DNA from: JAWKTM01 sp041399085
Lineage (GTDB): Bacteria; Planctomycetota; Planctomycetia; Pirellulales; Pirellulaceae
DNA length: 64,000 nucleotides
NCBI GenBank assembly: GCA_041399085.1
Contig: JAWKTM010000036.1
Span: 6,767 to 70,766 of the forward strand
Direction: 5' to 3'
The position numbers and the translations under genes were made by a program. Of this stretch, positions 1-9,161 are shown one piece after another. Every line of letters begins with the position of its first letter. Position 1 is the first letter of the stretch. The notes below the pieces were generated by a model. The model did no database searches and had not been told where the DNA came from. It saw only the letters and a list, made by a program, of their open reading frames with translations.

Positions 1-641
1 TTGGCGCCCTTCCGGAACTCCACCTGCACTTCGGTGCTCGTCGCGACCGACTTCTCGCGCTCGCCACGTTCGATCAACTTGATCACGAGGTTCTCGATCC
101 CGATTTCGGTGATCGGATACAACTGGCCTCGCATCGCTAGCATGCTGTCCGGCTTGAGCCAAACGGTCGGCAGCAACCGACCCTGCAAACCGCCTTCGTG
201 AGCGCACATCTTGTCGTTGTTTTGGCCATCGACGTAAATCACCTCGCGGCCCTTCACGCCCGATGGCTTCAGGAAATACAGATAGACGCTTAGCGGCGTC
301 GTGAGCTGCCCGTTGTCGACCTTTCGGTTGCGGACCTTGGCGAACATGTATTCATAATCGTTCAACGTCCCGTTTACCCGCTCGCGTTTGACGATCGTGC
401 AGGTGTAGTCGGTCAGCGTCGTGCGAATATTCTGCAGGGTTGTCGTGGCGTAGTCGAGCGCCGGGTCCAGCGGATGGGCCGGCGATTTTGCGGCTCCGTT
501 GTTATTGGCGACTCGGAAAACCGGTTCTCGCAATCGAGACGGCATCGGGTCTTGAGCCAGCACGTTCATGGCGGGCCAAGCACACGCGCCGCCAACCAGA
601 GCCGAGAGTACGCTTCGACGAGTGAGTAGATAACGTGACAT
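1..641 (-). CDS. DUF1571 family exported protein (C-terminus beyond window)
   Basis: Reading leftward from an ATG at 641, an open frame continues off the window edge, about 213 residues. The N-terminus reads MSRYLLTRRSVLSALVGG, a basic twin-arginine-like stretch followed by a hydrophobic segment and an A-W-P-A-type small-residue region, so export is likely. The body contains DYTCTIVKRERVNG, MFAKVRNRKVDNGQ, YLYFLKPSGVKGREVIYVDG and an EGGLQGRLLPTVWL-like stretch, which I recognise as the planctomycete DUF1571 pattern. Its function is unknown; the fold is possibly related to outer-membrane lipoprotein-sorting proteins, which is inference. It is divergent from the glycosyltransferase downstream. 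Confidence 0.8.
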   Translation of the reverse strand, partial: MSRYLLTRRSVLSALVGGACAWPAMNVLAQDPMPSRLREPVFRVANNNGAAKSPAHPLDPALDYATTTLQNIRTTLTDYTCTIVKRERVNGTLNDYEYMFAKVRNRKVDNGQLTTPLSVYLYFLKPSGVKGREVIYVDGQNNDKMCAHEGGLQGRLLPTVWLKPDSMLAMRGQLYPITEIGIENLVIKLIERGEREKSVATSTEVQVEFRKGA

Positions 642-1024
642 GTAGCGATTCCTCCCAGTCCTTGGAGACAGCGGGCCGTTCCGAACGCCACGGCTCGGTC
701 CGCGTGATTTCATCCTTGAAGATCGTTGTGGCTGAACCGCATTTGGTCCAGCCCCGGTTATCGCATTGGCCTCGCGGCGAGAGACTTACGGTTTGCGAGG
801 CTTCGAGCGATCGGCCACCACCGACGCCGATTGGCGGTCCGACCGCCCTACGCTACTATCGCCGCTTCTCGTCGTTCAAATTTACATTGTCACCCGCAAT
901 CGTTGATCTTTACCTAACCGAACGGTTTTGCGTCGCAACGGTTTCAAAGTGTAACGCAAGACCGTCGCGGGCGCGAAGCGGAAAAGACATCTAATCCCGC
1001 GAGCCGCACGAGTCGGATTCCCGC
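642..1024. other. Intergenic region between divergent genes
   Basis: About 380 bases separate the DUF1571 start from the glycosyltransferase start, so promoters for both must lie here. Short frames are present but none has family character. I see no convincing sigma-70 promoter, hairpin or repeat. Confidence 0.4.
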
Positions 1025-2191
1025 ATGTTCGACCAAATCCTGTTTTGGGCCGCTGCTGGCACGCTGCTGATGACTATCGCAGTCGCCGGCAGCCTGATTC
1101 GAGGAGCTCGACAGATCACCAAACTGGATCAATTCGAGCCACCGGCCAACTTCGCGTGGCCCAGCGTCTCGGTCATCGTGGCGGCACGTAACGAAGAGCG
1201 GAACATTGCCGAGGCGCTTCAGTCGCTCTTGCACCTGGACTACGACGATTTGGAAGTGCTCGTCGTCAACGATCGCTCGACCGATCGCACGGGCGAGATC
1301 TTGGAAGCGATGGCCGCCGAGCCACGCTATGCCGAACGATTGACCGTGCAGCACATTGCCGAACTGCCGCCGAAATGGCTGGGCAAGAATCACGCTCACC
1401 AGATCGGCGCCGATGCGGCTCGCGGCGAATGGCTGTTGTTCACGGACGCCGACATCGTGATGCAGCCCTCCACGTTACGCCGAGCGGTCGCTTATGCCGT
1501 GACGCACGAGATCGAACATCTGCCCATGTTGCCAGCCGTGCATGTTCCGGGGTTTCTGCTGCAGTCGTTTATCGTGTTGTTCACGATTTATTTCTCGGCG
1601 TACTTCAAACCGTGGAAGGCAAAGGACCCGAAGAGCAACGCTCACGTTGGAATTGGGGCGTTCAATTTGGTCCGCGCCGAGACGTATCGGGCAGTCGGCG
1701 GACATCAACCGATCGCGATGCGGCCGGACGATGACGTTAAGTTCGGGAAGCTCGTCAAGAAGCTCGGGCACCGACAGGAAGTGGTCGATGGCGTTCGGCT
1801 GATTTCGGTCGAATGGTATGCGTCGCTGGGCGAGCTGATCCGTGGATTGGAGAAGAACGCCTTCGCCGGAGTGGACTATCGCATCGACATTCTGGTTGGA
1901 TCGTCCATCGTGGCTCTGCTCGGCAACGTCTGGCCGTTCGCGGCGATCTTTGTGACTCACGGAGCGACGCAGGCGATGTACGGAGCGTCCGTCGCGGGCT
2001 TGCTGTTGTTAGGGATCGCGACCTCATGGGGTCTGCGCGTTCGTCCCTACGTGGTTTTGGGGTTTCCCATTGTGATGCTGCTGTTCATCTACATTCAATG
2101 GCGGACGATGATTCTGACGCTGGCCACCGGAGGAATTCGCTGGCGCGGGACGCACTATCCATTGGCCGATCTGAAAGCGAACCGCGTGTGA
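1025..2191 (+). CDS. Family-2 glycosyltransferase, membrane-anchored
   Basis: This 388-residue protein has an N-terminal membrane segment at about residues 5-26, a GT-A nucleotide-sugar domain, and a hydrophobic C-terminus with two or three membrane segments at about 280-360. The GT2 landmarks are VSVIVAARNEERNIAEAL, VLVVNDRSTDRTGEI and the metal-binding FTDADI at about residue 140, followed by RPDDDVKFGKLVKKLG. It resembles the bacterial cellulose-synthase-like/HpnB-like group of GT2 enzymes. Acceptor and sugar cannot be told from sequence. No sugar-biosynthesis operon surrounds it; the next gene is convergent. Confidence 0.85.
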   Translation: MFDQILFWAAAGTLLMTIAVAGSLIRGARQITKLDQFEPPANFAWPSVSVIVAARNEERNIAEALQSLLHLDYDDLEVLVVNDRSTDRTGEILEAMAAEPRYAERLTVQHIAELPPKWLGKNHAHQIGADAARGEWLLFTDADIVMQPSTLRRAVAYAVTHEIEHLPMLPAVHVPGFLLQSFIVLFTIYFSAYFKPWKAKDPKSNAHVGIGAFNLVRAETYRAVGGHQPIAMRPDDDVKFGKLVKKLGHRQEVVDGVRLISVEWYASLGELIRGLEKNAFAGVDYRIDILVGSSIVALLGNVWPFAAIFVTHGATQAMYGASVAGLLLLGIATSWGLRVRPYVVLGFPIVMLLFIYIQWRTMILTLATGGIRWRGTHYPLADLKANRV

Positions 2192-2238
2192 ATGTTATGG
2201 TCCGCGATTTGGTGCGAGCGAGATGCGGCGAAGCTTCG

Positions 2239-2727
2239 TTATCGCGAATACGCCGCGGTTAGCATTTCGTCCAGTTCCGACAAACGCCGCAGCAGCACCT
2301 CGTAAACGCCGCACGCGCCGACCGGCGCCATGTAGTTCCGCGTGGTGTGGCGGATTTCCCGCAGCTTCGCAAGGCAACGAGACGTGTCGACCGTCAGGCC
2401 AGGCGAACCGGCGGGCTGCGGCGCCGACGCCTTTTCGCCCAACAGCGATCGCAGCTCTACGAACTGGGTGGCCAGCGTCTGCAAGTTTGCGTATCGGAAT
2501 CCTCGCAGCTCAACCACCCGCACCATCGTCCGCTCGACGATGGCCAGCAAATGCGGCAGCGTGTAACGCGAATCGCTCGGCGGAACGGAGCCCACAACCG
2601 AAGCGTGCGTGGAAGCTGTCGCCACGTCTCTCGGTCCGAGGTAGGAAGCCGGCATGCTGGGGCTCCTTGCTGCAAAAGTTCCGCCTGATTGGAACGCCAC
2701 GATAAGCGACGCAATTACGGATGTCAA
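2239..2727 (-). CDS. Hypothetical protein, possibly exported
   Basis: This is a 162-residue frame beginning with TTG (an internal ATG at 2655 is an alternative). The first 20 residues (MTSVIASLIVAFQSGGTFAA) resemble a short signal peptide. The rest is helix-prone, with LLAIVERTMVRVVELRGFRY and LRRLSELDEMLTAAYSR. I do not recognise a family. It is convergent with the glycosyltransferase and lies in the same orientation as queA, 47 bases downstream of the queA stop. Support is length, strand consistency and the signal-like start only. Confidence 0.45.
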   Translation of the reverse strand: MTSVIASLIVAFQSGGTFAARSPSMPASYLGPRDVATASTHASVVGSVPPSDSRYTLPHLLAIVERTMVRVVELRGFRYANLQTLATQFVELRSLLGEKASAPQPAGSPGLTVDTSRCLAKLREIRHTTRNYMAPVGACGVYEVLLRRLSELDEMLTAAYSR

Positions 2728-2774
2728 TATCCTTTTGGTGTTTATATGTTAGATTTGCGTGCGGCAGTGCGGTC

Positions 2775-3824
2775 TCAAAGGATCAGCATCGCGTCGCCGT
2801 AGCTATAGAACCGGTACTGTTCTTGAATCGCGGCCTCGTAAGCGGCATGGATCAGCTCGTCGCCGCCGAACGTCCGCACCAGCACCAGCAGCGTGCTCTT
2901 GGGCAAGTGAAAGTTGGTCAGCAGCGCGTCGACGCCGCGAAATTGGTACGGCGGCCGAATGAAGAGCGACGTTTCACCTTCCCACGCGGCAAACCGACCC
3001 TGCTCGTCAGCCGCCGTTTCCAGCACGCGGACGCTCGTTGTGCCGATCGCCACGATTCGCTTGCCTGCTTCCCGCGTGCGATTCAATGCTTCCGCCGCGC
3101 TCTCGGATAGCTCGCCCCATTCCGCGTGCATGGCGTGCTCTTCCAAGTTTTCCGAAGAGATCGGGCGAAACGTGCCGAGCCCCACGTGGAGCGTCACGGT
3201 TTGCAGCCCGACTCCCCGGCCGTGAATCTCTTGCAGCAAGGCGGGCGTGAAATGCAACCCGGCGGTCGGCGCGGCGACGGCGCCGGGCTGCGACGCGTAC
3301 ACCGTTTGGTAATTCTTCAGATCGCTGTCGAGCATCTCGCCGCCGCGAATATACGGCGGCAAAGGAACTCGGCCGACACGATCCAGAATCGACCACGTTT
3401 CCTCATCGGATTGCGGCGAAGCGGCCCACACGCCGCCGGGCAACTTAGCGATCATCGCCAGTTCGACCGCCGGATCGGAGTCACGATCCTCAAGCACGAT
3501 CGTTTCGCCGGGCTGCAACTTGCCTCGGGTTTTGCTGAGCACTAACCACAATCCGTGTTCGTCGCTCCGTAGATATAGGCCGTGCCAGCGACCGCGCGTG
3601 GTGGCTCGTCGGCCAACCAAACGAGCCGGCACCACACGCGTGTTGTTGACGACCAAGCAATCGCCCGCGTCCAGCAATTCCGGCAAGTCGCGTACATGCA
3701 GGTGCTGCAACTCGCCTCGCCGCCGATCCACGACTAACAGCCGAGCATCCACGCGGCGGCTGAGTGGTTCTTGGGCGATTAATTCCTTCGGCAAGTGATA
3801 GTCGTACTGTGAGATATCCGTCAT
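2775..3824 (-). CDS. queA: S-adenosylmethionine:tRNA ribosyltransferase-isomerase
   Basis: QueA transfers and isomerises the ribosyl group of SAM onto preQ1 at the tRNA wobble position, giving epoxyqueuosine. The start is the ATG at 3824 (MTDISQYDYHLPKELIAQEP), the family's normal N-terminus; a longer frame back to 3941 adds 39 low-complexity residues. Diagnostic stretches are LVVNNTRVVPARL, AAPTAGLHFTPALL, LHVGLGTFRPI, HAEWGELSESAAEALNRTR, AIGTTSVRVLE and LLTNFHLPKSTLLVLV. At 349 residues it has the usual length. It is divergent from the phosphoglucomutase. No other queuosine gene is nearby. Confidence 0.97.
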   Translation of the reverse strand: MTDISQYDYHLPKELIAQEPLSRRVDARLLVVDRRRGELQHLHVRDLPELLDAGDCLVVNNTRVVPARLVGRRATTRGRWHGLYLRSDEHGLWLVLSKTRGKLQPGETIVLEDRDSDPAVELAMIAKLPGGVWAASPQSDEETWSILDRVGRVPLPPYIRGGEMLDSDLKNYQTVYASQPGAVAAPTAGLHFTPALLQEIHGRGVGLQTVTLHVGLGTFRPISSENLEEHAMHAEWGELSESAAEALNRTREAGKRIVAIGTTSVRVLETAADEQGRFAAWEGETSLFIRPPYQFRGVDALLTNFHLPKSTLLVLVRTFGGDELIHAAYEAAIQEQYRFYSYGDAMLIL

Positions 3825-4073
3825 AAGATTCCGTTCTTGGATTGGCGATCCGTGTGCCTGGGTCAAACCTCGGGAACCGTAGATCGTAGGCGGGCGGCCG
3901 AAGTGTGGGAACGCCCGCCGGTTCGACGAGCGCCGGTTCATCGCGGCCTCCGCGCCGGCGTACTTGCGCTATCGAAGCGAACTTCCTACATTGGGTCGCA
4001 GCAGCCGAAGACCACACCGCCTATGGCTGCCAGGCAGGCCGCCGCTCTCGCTCCATCATCCCCGAGATTCGAC

Positions 4074-5880
4074 ATGACGCACGATTCGCAAATCAATTCC
4101 GCCGAGGCCCTGGAACTGCTCGACACCGCCGCCCGCGACGGCAAACTTTCGCCGGGAGCGGTCGAAAACATTCGCTGTTGGTTGACGCAATCGCGTTACG
4201 CCAAGTACGCGCCGGAAGTCCTGCGTCACATGCAAGAGGGAATGTGGAAGCAATTGGACGACGTGTTCTTTACGATCATTCCGTTCGGCACCGGCGGCCG
4301 GCGAGGCATGATGTACCCGATCGGCTCGAACGCCATCAACGACCGCACGATCGGCGAAAGCGCTCAGGGATTGGCCGAATACGTCAAGGCAAATCAAACG
4401 GGCGAGCTGTCATGTGCGATCGCCTACGACACGCGACACAACTCGCGCCACTTCGCCGAACTGTGCGCCGGAATTATGGTCGCCAACGGCTTCAAGGTTT
4501 ACTTCCTGGACGGCTATCGCAGCACGCCAGCGTTGTCCTTCACCGTGCGGCAAAAGAAGTGCTCGTGCGGCATCATGGTGACGGCCAGCCATAATCCGCC
4601 CAGCGACAACGCGGTCAAAGTCTATTGGTCGACCGGCGGCCAAGTGATGCCGCCTCACGACAAGGAAATTATCGCTCGCGTGATGGACGCTGGAGAAATC
4701 GCCGAGACGCCGTTTGCCGAAGCGGTGGCTCAGGGGCGCGTCGAATTCTGCACGGCCGAGATCGACGCGGCTTTCACCGCAAGTTTGAAAGGCCAAAGCC
4801 TGGGCGGGCCGCGAGCGGTGAAGATCATTTATTCGCCGCTGCATGGTGTGGGCGAAGGCGCCGTTTGCCCGGCGCTCGAAGCCGATGGGTTTGCCGAAGT
4901 CGAGGTGTTCGAGCCGCATCGCGAGCCGAGCGGCGATTTTCCCAATGTGCCGGGGCATGTTTCCAATCCCGAGAACCGAGCCGTGTTCGACAGCATCATC
5001 GAACGCGCCAAGCAAACCGGCGCCGACGTGATTTTAGCCACCGACCCGGATTGCGACCGGTTGGGAATCGCCGCGCCGACGACCGCCGGCGGCGACGAGT
5101 GGCGGACGTTCACCGGCAATCAAATTGCCGTTCTGTTGTGCGATTATGTGTTGGAGCAACGTGGCCGAGCCGGCGCGTTGTCGCCGGACCATTATGTGGT
5201 GACGACGCTGGTAACGACCAAAATGATCCGCCGCATCGCCGAATCGTATAACGTGCGGACCGAAGACAATCTGCTGGTCGGATTCAAATGGATCGCCGGC
5301 AAAATGGACGAATGCGGCGCGGACAAGTTTGTGTTCGGCTGCGAAGAATCGCACGGCTACCTGGTCGGTCAGTACGCTCGCGATAAGGATGGCGCCGTGG
5401 CCGCGATGTTGGCGGCCGAGATGACCGCCAAGGCCAAGGCGGACGGCCAGTCGCTGCACGAGAAGCTGGATTCGTTGTACTGGCAACACGGCTACCACGC
5501 CGAGGATTTGCAGAACGTGATGATGCCCGGTTCCGAAGGCATGGCTCGCATGAAGGCACAATGCAGGCATTGCGTTCGTCGCCGCCGAAGTCGTTGGGCG
5601 GGATGAACGTGGTGCGAGTCCGCGACTACGAGAACTCCGTGTCGCTGGATCCGTCCGGCAATTCGCAACCGCTGGACGGGCCGGTTGGAGACGTAGTGAT
5701 TTTGGACTTGGCGACCGAAGGCAACTACGTGGCGATTCGGCCATCCGGCACGGAGCCGAAGGCCAAGTTCTACATCTTCACGTTCACCCCGCCGAGATGC
5801 TGCACGATCTGGACGCGACGAAAGCCGAGACGGCCGAGCGAATCGCCCAGATTCGAGCGGACGTCAAGCCTACGCCGACG
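4074..5880 (+). CDS. Phospho-sugar mutase (phosphoglucomutase/phosphomannomutase), frameshifted
   Basis: This is an alpha-D-phosphohexomutase interconverting hexose-1- and hexose-6-phosphates. The start is the ATG at 4074 (MTHDSQINSAEALELLD). Domain landmarks in order are the phosphoserine loop MVTASHNPPSDNAVKVYW, the metal loop DPDCDRLGIAAP, the sugar loop GCEESHGYLVG and the C-terminal phosphate-binding RPSGTEPKAKFYI. The frame breaks twice. Near 5555, RMKA must continue as MQALRSSPPKSLGG in the next frame. Near 5790, FTFTP must continue as AEMLHDLDATKAE in the third frame; one extra C in the CCCC run there restores it. The pieces join into a normal ~600-residue enzyme, so a consensus error is more likely than decay. 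The exact stop is uncertain. Confidence 0.88.
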
Positions 5881-5910
5881 CGGTGTAACCAGCCCTCCAC
5901 TACCTTTCGT

Positions 5911-6015
5911 ACTCAGCGAAGCGGTACTCGTACTCAGCAACGCGGTACTCGTACTCAGCAACGCGGTACTCGTACTCAGCAACGCGGTACTCGTACTCAG
6001 CGAAGCGGTACTCGT
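5911..6015. repeat. Five tandem 21-bp repeats with a downstream inverted partner
   Basis: Five consecutive 21-base units start at 5911, 5932, 5953, 5974 and 5995. Each contains GCGGTACTCGT, and units 1 and 5 differ from 2-4 at two bases (GCGAAG against GCAACG). Every junction carries GTACTCGTACTC. The reverse complement, GAGTACGAGTAC, occurs at 6101-6115 after a degenerate stretch with GGAGTACG at 6055-6090. The array lies between convergent genes, so its transcripts could fold against 6101-6115 as a terminator-like structure. That role is inferred. Confidence 0.85.
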
Positions 6016-6126
6016 ACTCGTTTCGCGTTGCGAATTACTGGATCCGGTCGAGTAGGAGTACGTGCGAAGAGTAGGGTAGGAGTACGAGGACCGTTGCAAT
6101 GAGTACGAGTACGAGATTGGGGTCGG

Positions 6127-7362
6127 CTACTCGCGGACTTGTTGGAAGTAGTGGACGCCTTTTTTGTTGGATGAGATGATGTCCAGCAGGCCGTCGCCGT
6201 TTACGTCGGCCACTTCGAATTGAGTGCCGGGGCCGCTGTCGTGGTCGAATTGGTGCGGGATCCAAACGGGGCGGCCGTTTTCGCGTTTCAGTTCGAACCA
6301 GAAAAACACCGCCGGGTCGTTGCCGCCAGGATCTCGACCGCCGTGAGCCCACCAGCGCTTGCCGGTCACGAAATCGGGCAAGCCGTCGTTGTTCATGTCG
6401 GCGAAGCAGACGCCGTGGGTCTGCGAAAAGCTCTTTTCGATTTCGTGGCTCTTCCAAGCGCCGTCGGCAAGCTGTTCGTGCCACCAAATGCCGTAGGCGT
6501 GCGGGCTGCTGCTGAGTACGTCGTTGTCACCGTCGCCGTCAAAATCGAACACAAACATTTGAGCCGCCAAATTGCCGAACGGCGCGGCGTGGAATTGCCA
6601 AGTCTCGGCGGACGAGTCGGCCGGCGACTCCCACCAGCCCTCGCCACACACGATGTCGTTGCGGCCGTCCTTGTTCACGTCGCCCACGCCTAAGCCGTGC
6701 GAATACTTCATCGTGCCGGGCGCGGCGGCCGCGGATACCGCGCGAATCTTCCATTCAGCGTTCGGATCCGATTGTCGAGTCATGAACGCCATCTTGCGTT
6801 CCGGGCCGTCGGATTGCTTGGGGTCGGGCGAGAAGGCCGCCACCAACTCGCGCTGGCCATCGCCGTCGATGTCCAGATACGTGGGGCTCTCGTTGTTCGT
6901 GACCGGAGTCACCACGTGCCGAGTCCACTCGCCGCCCGACTTGCCAGGATTTTGGAACCACCAAGTCGGCGTGCCGGGGAAATCGACGACCAGCAGATCG
7001 GCCCAGCCATCGCCGTTCAGATCGTCGGCGAAATTGCAGAACGAGTTGCTGTAGCCTTTCGGATCGTAGTGCGGCGGGTTGCCGACCAAGGCTCCGCGGG
7101 TGCCGGGCGGCGGATCGTTGGCGATCACGTGCATCTTCCAATCGGGAGCTTCGTACCACACAAAGCCCGCGGCAATATCTTGCTTGCCGTCGTTGTTAAA
7201 GTCCGCGACGGCGACTCCTTCGCTGCGGAAGTTGGCGTCCAGACGAGTCCGTTCGAATCGAACTTTCTCGCCGGGGACCGCCGAGGGCTCGGCGGCCGAC
7301 AAGTTCACTCCCAGTCCGAACATCACAGTCAATACAACTCGACGCCAACGCGATTTCAACAC
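6127..7362 (-). CDS. Secreted FG-GAP/VCBS-repeat protein
   Basis: This is a 411-residue protein with an N-terminal signal sequence (MLKSRWRRVVLTVMFGLGV, cleavage near LSAAEPS). Repeated calcium-binding loops of the FG-GAP/VCBS beta-propeller type follow: VADFNNDGKQDIAAG, DLNGDGWADLLVVD, LDIDGDGQRELVAA, VGDVNKDGRNDIVCG, FDFDGDGDNDVLSS, ADMNNDGLPDFVTG and ADVNGDGLLDIISS. Seven loops fit a seven-bladed propeller. The family is abundant in planctomycetes and ligands are unknown. The frame is complete and it is convergent with the mutase gene. Confidence 0.9.
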   Translation of the reverse strand: MLKSRWRRVVLTVMFGLGVNLSAAEPSAVPGEKVRFERTRLDANFRSEGVAVADFNNDGKQDIAAGFVWYEAPDWKMHVIANDPPPGTRGALVGNPPHYDPKGYSNSFCNFADDLNGDGWADLLVVDFPGTPTWWFQNPGKSGGEWTRHVVTPVTNNESPTYLDIDGDGQRELVAAFSPDPKQSDGPERKMAFMTRQSDPNAEWKIRAVSAAAAPGTMKYSHGLGVGDVNKDGRNDIVCGEGWWESPADSSAETWQFHAAPFGNLAAQMFVFDFDGDGDNDVLSSSPHAYGIWWHEQLADGAWKSHEIEKSFSQTHGVCFADMNNDGLPDFVTGKRWWAHGGRDPGGNDPAVFFWFELKRENGRPVWIPHQFDHDSGPGTQFEVADVNGDGLLDIISSNKKGVHYFQQVRE

Positions 7363-7670
7363 GGCCGAACCCTTTACGTATGGGAGAGATTTGGTGTTTC
7401 TGTTTGCTGAGTCGCTCTATCGTAACCCGAGCGATGCGCGAAGGAAGCCTCGGCGCTGGCGAAAAGCCGTGTGTCGGCGGGCGGCGTGAAGTTCGCGTCG
7501 CGGGCTGCGTTGAATGAGGTAACTTGCGAATTGAGTTATCATCGATTGTCGACGTTGAGGTTTGCATTGAGTTCGATTCCAAGCGGCGAACAGAGCAGCG
7601 CGGATCAGTTTGGGCGTCGAGAGCGAGGTTGCGATGCGAGCGGGCGAGAGTTGGGTTGGCGAAGGTCTGG

Positions 7671-9107
7671 GTGGATCGGCAGGAGTGGACTCGGCAGGAG
7701 CCTCGGTCTCCCAGGTGCTCGGCGGGAGCCTCGGTCTCCCGGTGGGCGACGTCGCGGCGGGATGCGATGCGGATGCTTGGCGGCGGGATCGGGTCGTTGG
7801 GATTAGCCAGCTTGATTTGTCAGCCGGCGAGCGTGTCGGCCGACGAGGTGAGTCGCGCGCATTTTGCGCCGCGGGCCAAGCGGGTGATCCATCTGTTCAT
7901 GAACGGCGGGCCGTTTCAGGCTGATTTTTTCGATCCCAAGCCGGCGTTGGAAAAATATGCAGGGCAAAGGCCGGAGGCGGTGAATCTGCGCACCGAACGA
8001 GCGACGGCCGGGCTGCTGCCGTCGCCGTTCAAGTACACGGCACACGGAGAATCGGGCGTGCCGGTCAGCGAGCTGCTGCCAAATTTGGCTCGGCATGTCG
8101 ACGACATCTGCGTCCTGCGATCGCTGCATACCGACAATCCGAATCACGGCCCGGCGCTGCTGCTAATGAACAACGGCTCGATCACTCCCGCTCGACCCAG
8201 CATGGGCGCGTGGTTTCTTTACGGCTTGGGTTCCGAGAACGAGGACTTGCCGGGCTACGTGGTCTTCTGCCCCGGCCGACCGGTGCGTTTTTCGATCTTA
8301 TGGAACAGCGCGTTTCTGCCGAGCGAGTTTCAGGGGACTTACATCAACCATTCCAATCTCGATCCGCGGAAGATGATTCCCTTTCTGGAAAACGCACGGA
8401 CCACGCCCGAGCGGCAGCGGCGGCAATTGAATTTGATGCGGACGCTGAACGAGCAGCATTTGGCCGAACGCTCGGCGGACCCGGCGCTCGAAGCTCGCAT
8501 TCGGTCGATGGAGACGGCGTTTCGGATGCAGTCGGCCGCCAGCGACGCGTTCGACTTGTCGGGCGAGCCAAAGTACGTGCGCGACGAGTACGGCAGCGGG
8601 CACTTTGCCAACGGCTGCCTGCTGGCCCGCCGGTTGGCCGAACGCGGCGTGCGGTTCACGCAGGTTTACTACGGCAACGGCCAGCCGTGGGACACGCACA
8701 ACAATCACGATCAGTCGGTGCGAAATCTGGCGAAGGATATCGACCAACCGATTGCGGCGTTGCTGAACGACCTTAAGCGACGCGGGATGTTGGAAGACAC
8801 GCTGGTCGTTTGGGGCGGCGAATTCGGTCGCACGCCGACTTCCGAAAACGGCAACGGCCGCGACCACAACCACTATGGATTCACCATGTGGATGGCGGGC
8901 GGCGGCGTGCGCGGCGGGATGACTTATGGCGAGACCGATGAGTTCGGTTTCCGCGCGATGCAAGACAAGGTTCACATTCACGATCTGCACGCGACGATCT
9001 TGCATCTGCTGGGGTTGGATCACGAGCGGCTGACGTATCGCTACGCCGGCCGTGACTTCCGGCTGACCGATGTCTCCGGCCGCGTGGTGCGCGAGATTCT
9101 GAGTTGA
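7671..9107 (+). CDS. DUF1501 family exported protein
   Basis: DUF1501 proteins are sulfatase/alkaline-phosphatase-fold relatives, usually exported by the Tat route, with largely unknown substrates. The twin-arginine segment SRRDAMRMLGGGIGSLGL lies about 30 residues after the GTG at 7671. The frame extends to a TTG at 7524, but the sequence before the Tat motif is atypical and overlaps a REP-like repeat, so the start is uncertain. Core motifs are HLFMNGGPFQADFFDPKP, LLPNLARHVDDICVLRS, GRPSMGAW-type ARPSMGAWFLYGLGS, VVWGGEFGRTP, GRDHNHYGFTMWMAGGGVRG and HIHDLHATILHLLGLDH, all standard for the family. No DUF1549/DUF1553 cytochrome partner adjoins it. Confidence 0.88.
   Translation: MDRQEWTRQEPRSPRCSAGASVSRWATSRRDAMRMLGGGIGSLGLASLICQPASVSADEVSRAHFAPRAKRVIHLFMNGGPFQADFFDPKPALEKYAGQRPEAVNLRTERATAGLLPSPFKYTAHGESGVPVSELLPNLARHVDDICVLRSLHTDNPNHGPALLLMNNGSITPARPSMGAWFLYGLGSENEDLPGYVVFCPGRPVRFSILWNSAFLPSEFQGTYINHSNLDPRKMIPFLENARTTPERQRRQLNLMRTLNEQHLAERSADPALEARIRSMETAFRMQSAASDAFDLSGEPKYVRDEYGSGHFANGCLLARRLAERGVRFTQVYYGNGQPWDTHNNHDQSVRNLAKDIDQPIAALLNDLKRRGMLEDTLVVWGGEFGRTPTSENGNGRDHNHYGFTMWMAGGGVRGGMTYGETDEFGFRAMQDKVHIHDLHATILHLLGLDHERLTYRYAGRDFRLTDVSGRVVREILS
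7697..7740. repeat. Pair of REP-like direct repeats overlapping a gene start
   Basis: GGAGCCTCGGTCTCCC occurs at 7697-7712 and again at 7725-7740, 28 bases apart. The second copy is preceded by another G, giving GGGAG...CTCCC arms able to form a small hairpin. The copies lie in the region read as the N-terminus of the DUF1501 frame, before its Tat signal, which suggests that the true start lies after or within the repeat. Confidence 0.7.
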
Positions 9108-9161
9108 ATCGCTCTACAGCCGGACGACGCAAGGCCTCGACGCGGAGAGCCGTCGAATTGT

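Noticed and set aside
5911..6055. Heptapeptide repeat NAVLVLS read through the 21-bp array
   Set aside because: It is an extension of a frameshifted mutase frame beyond the family's end; the repeats lie in an intergenic space.
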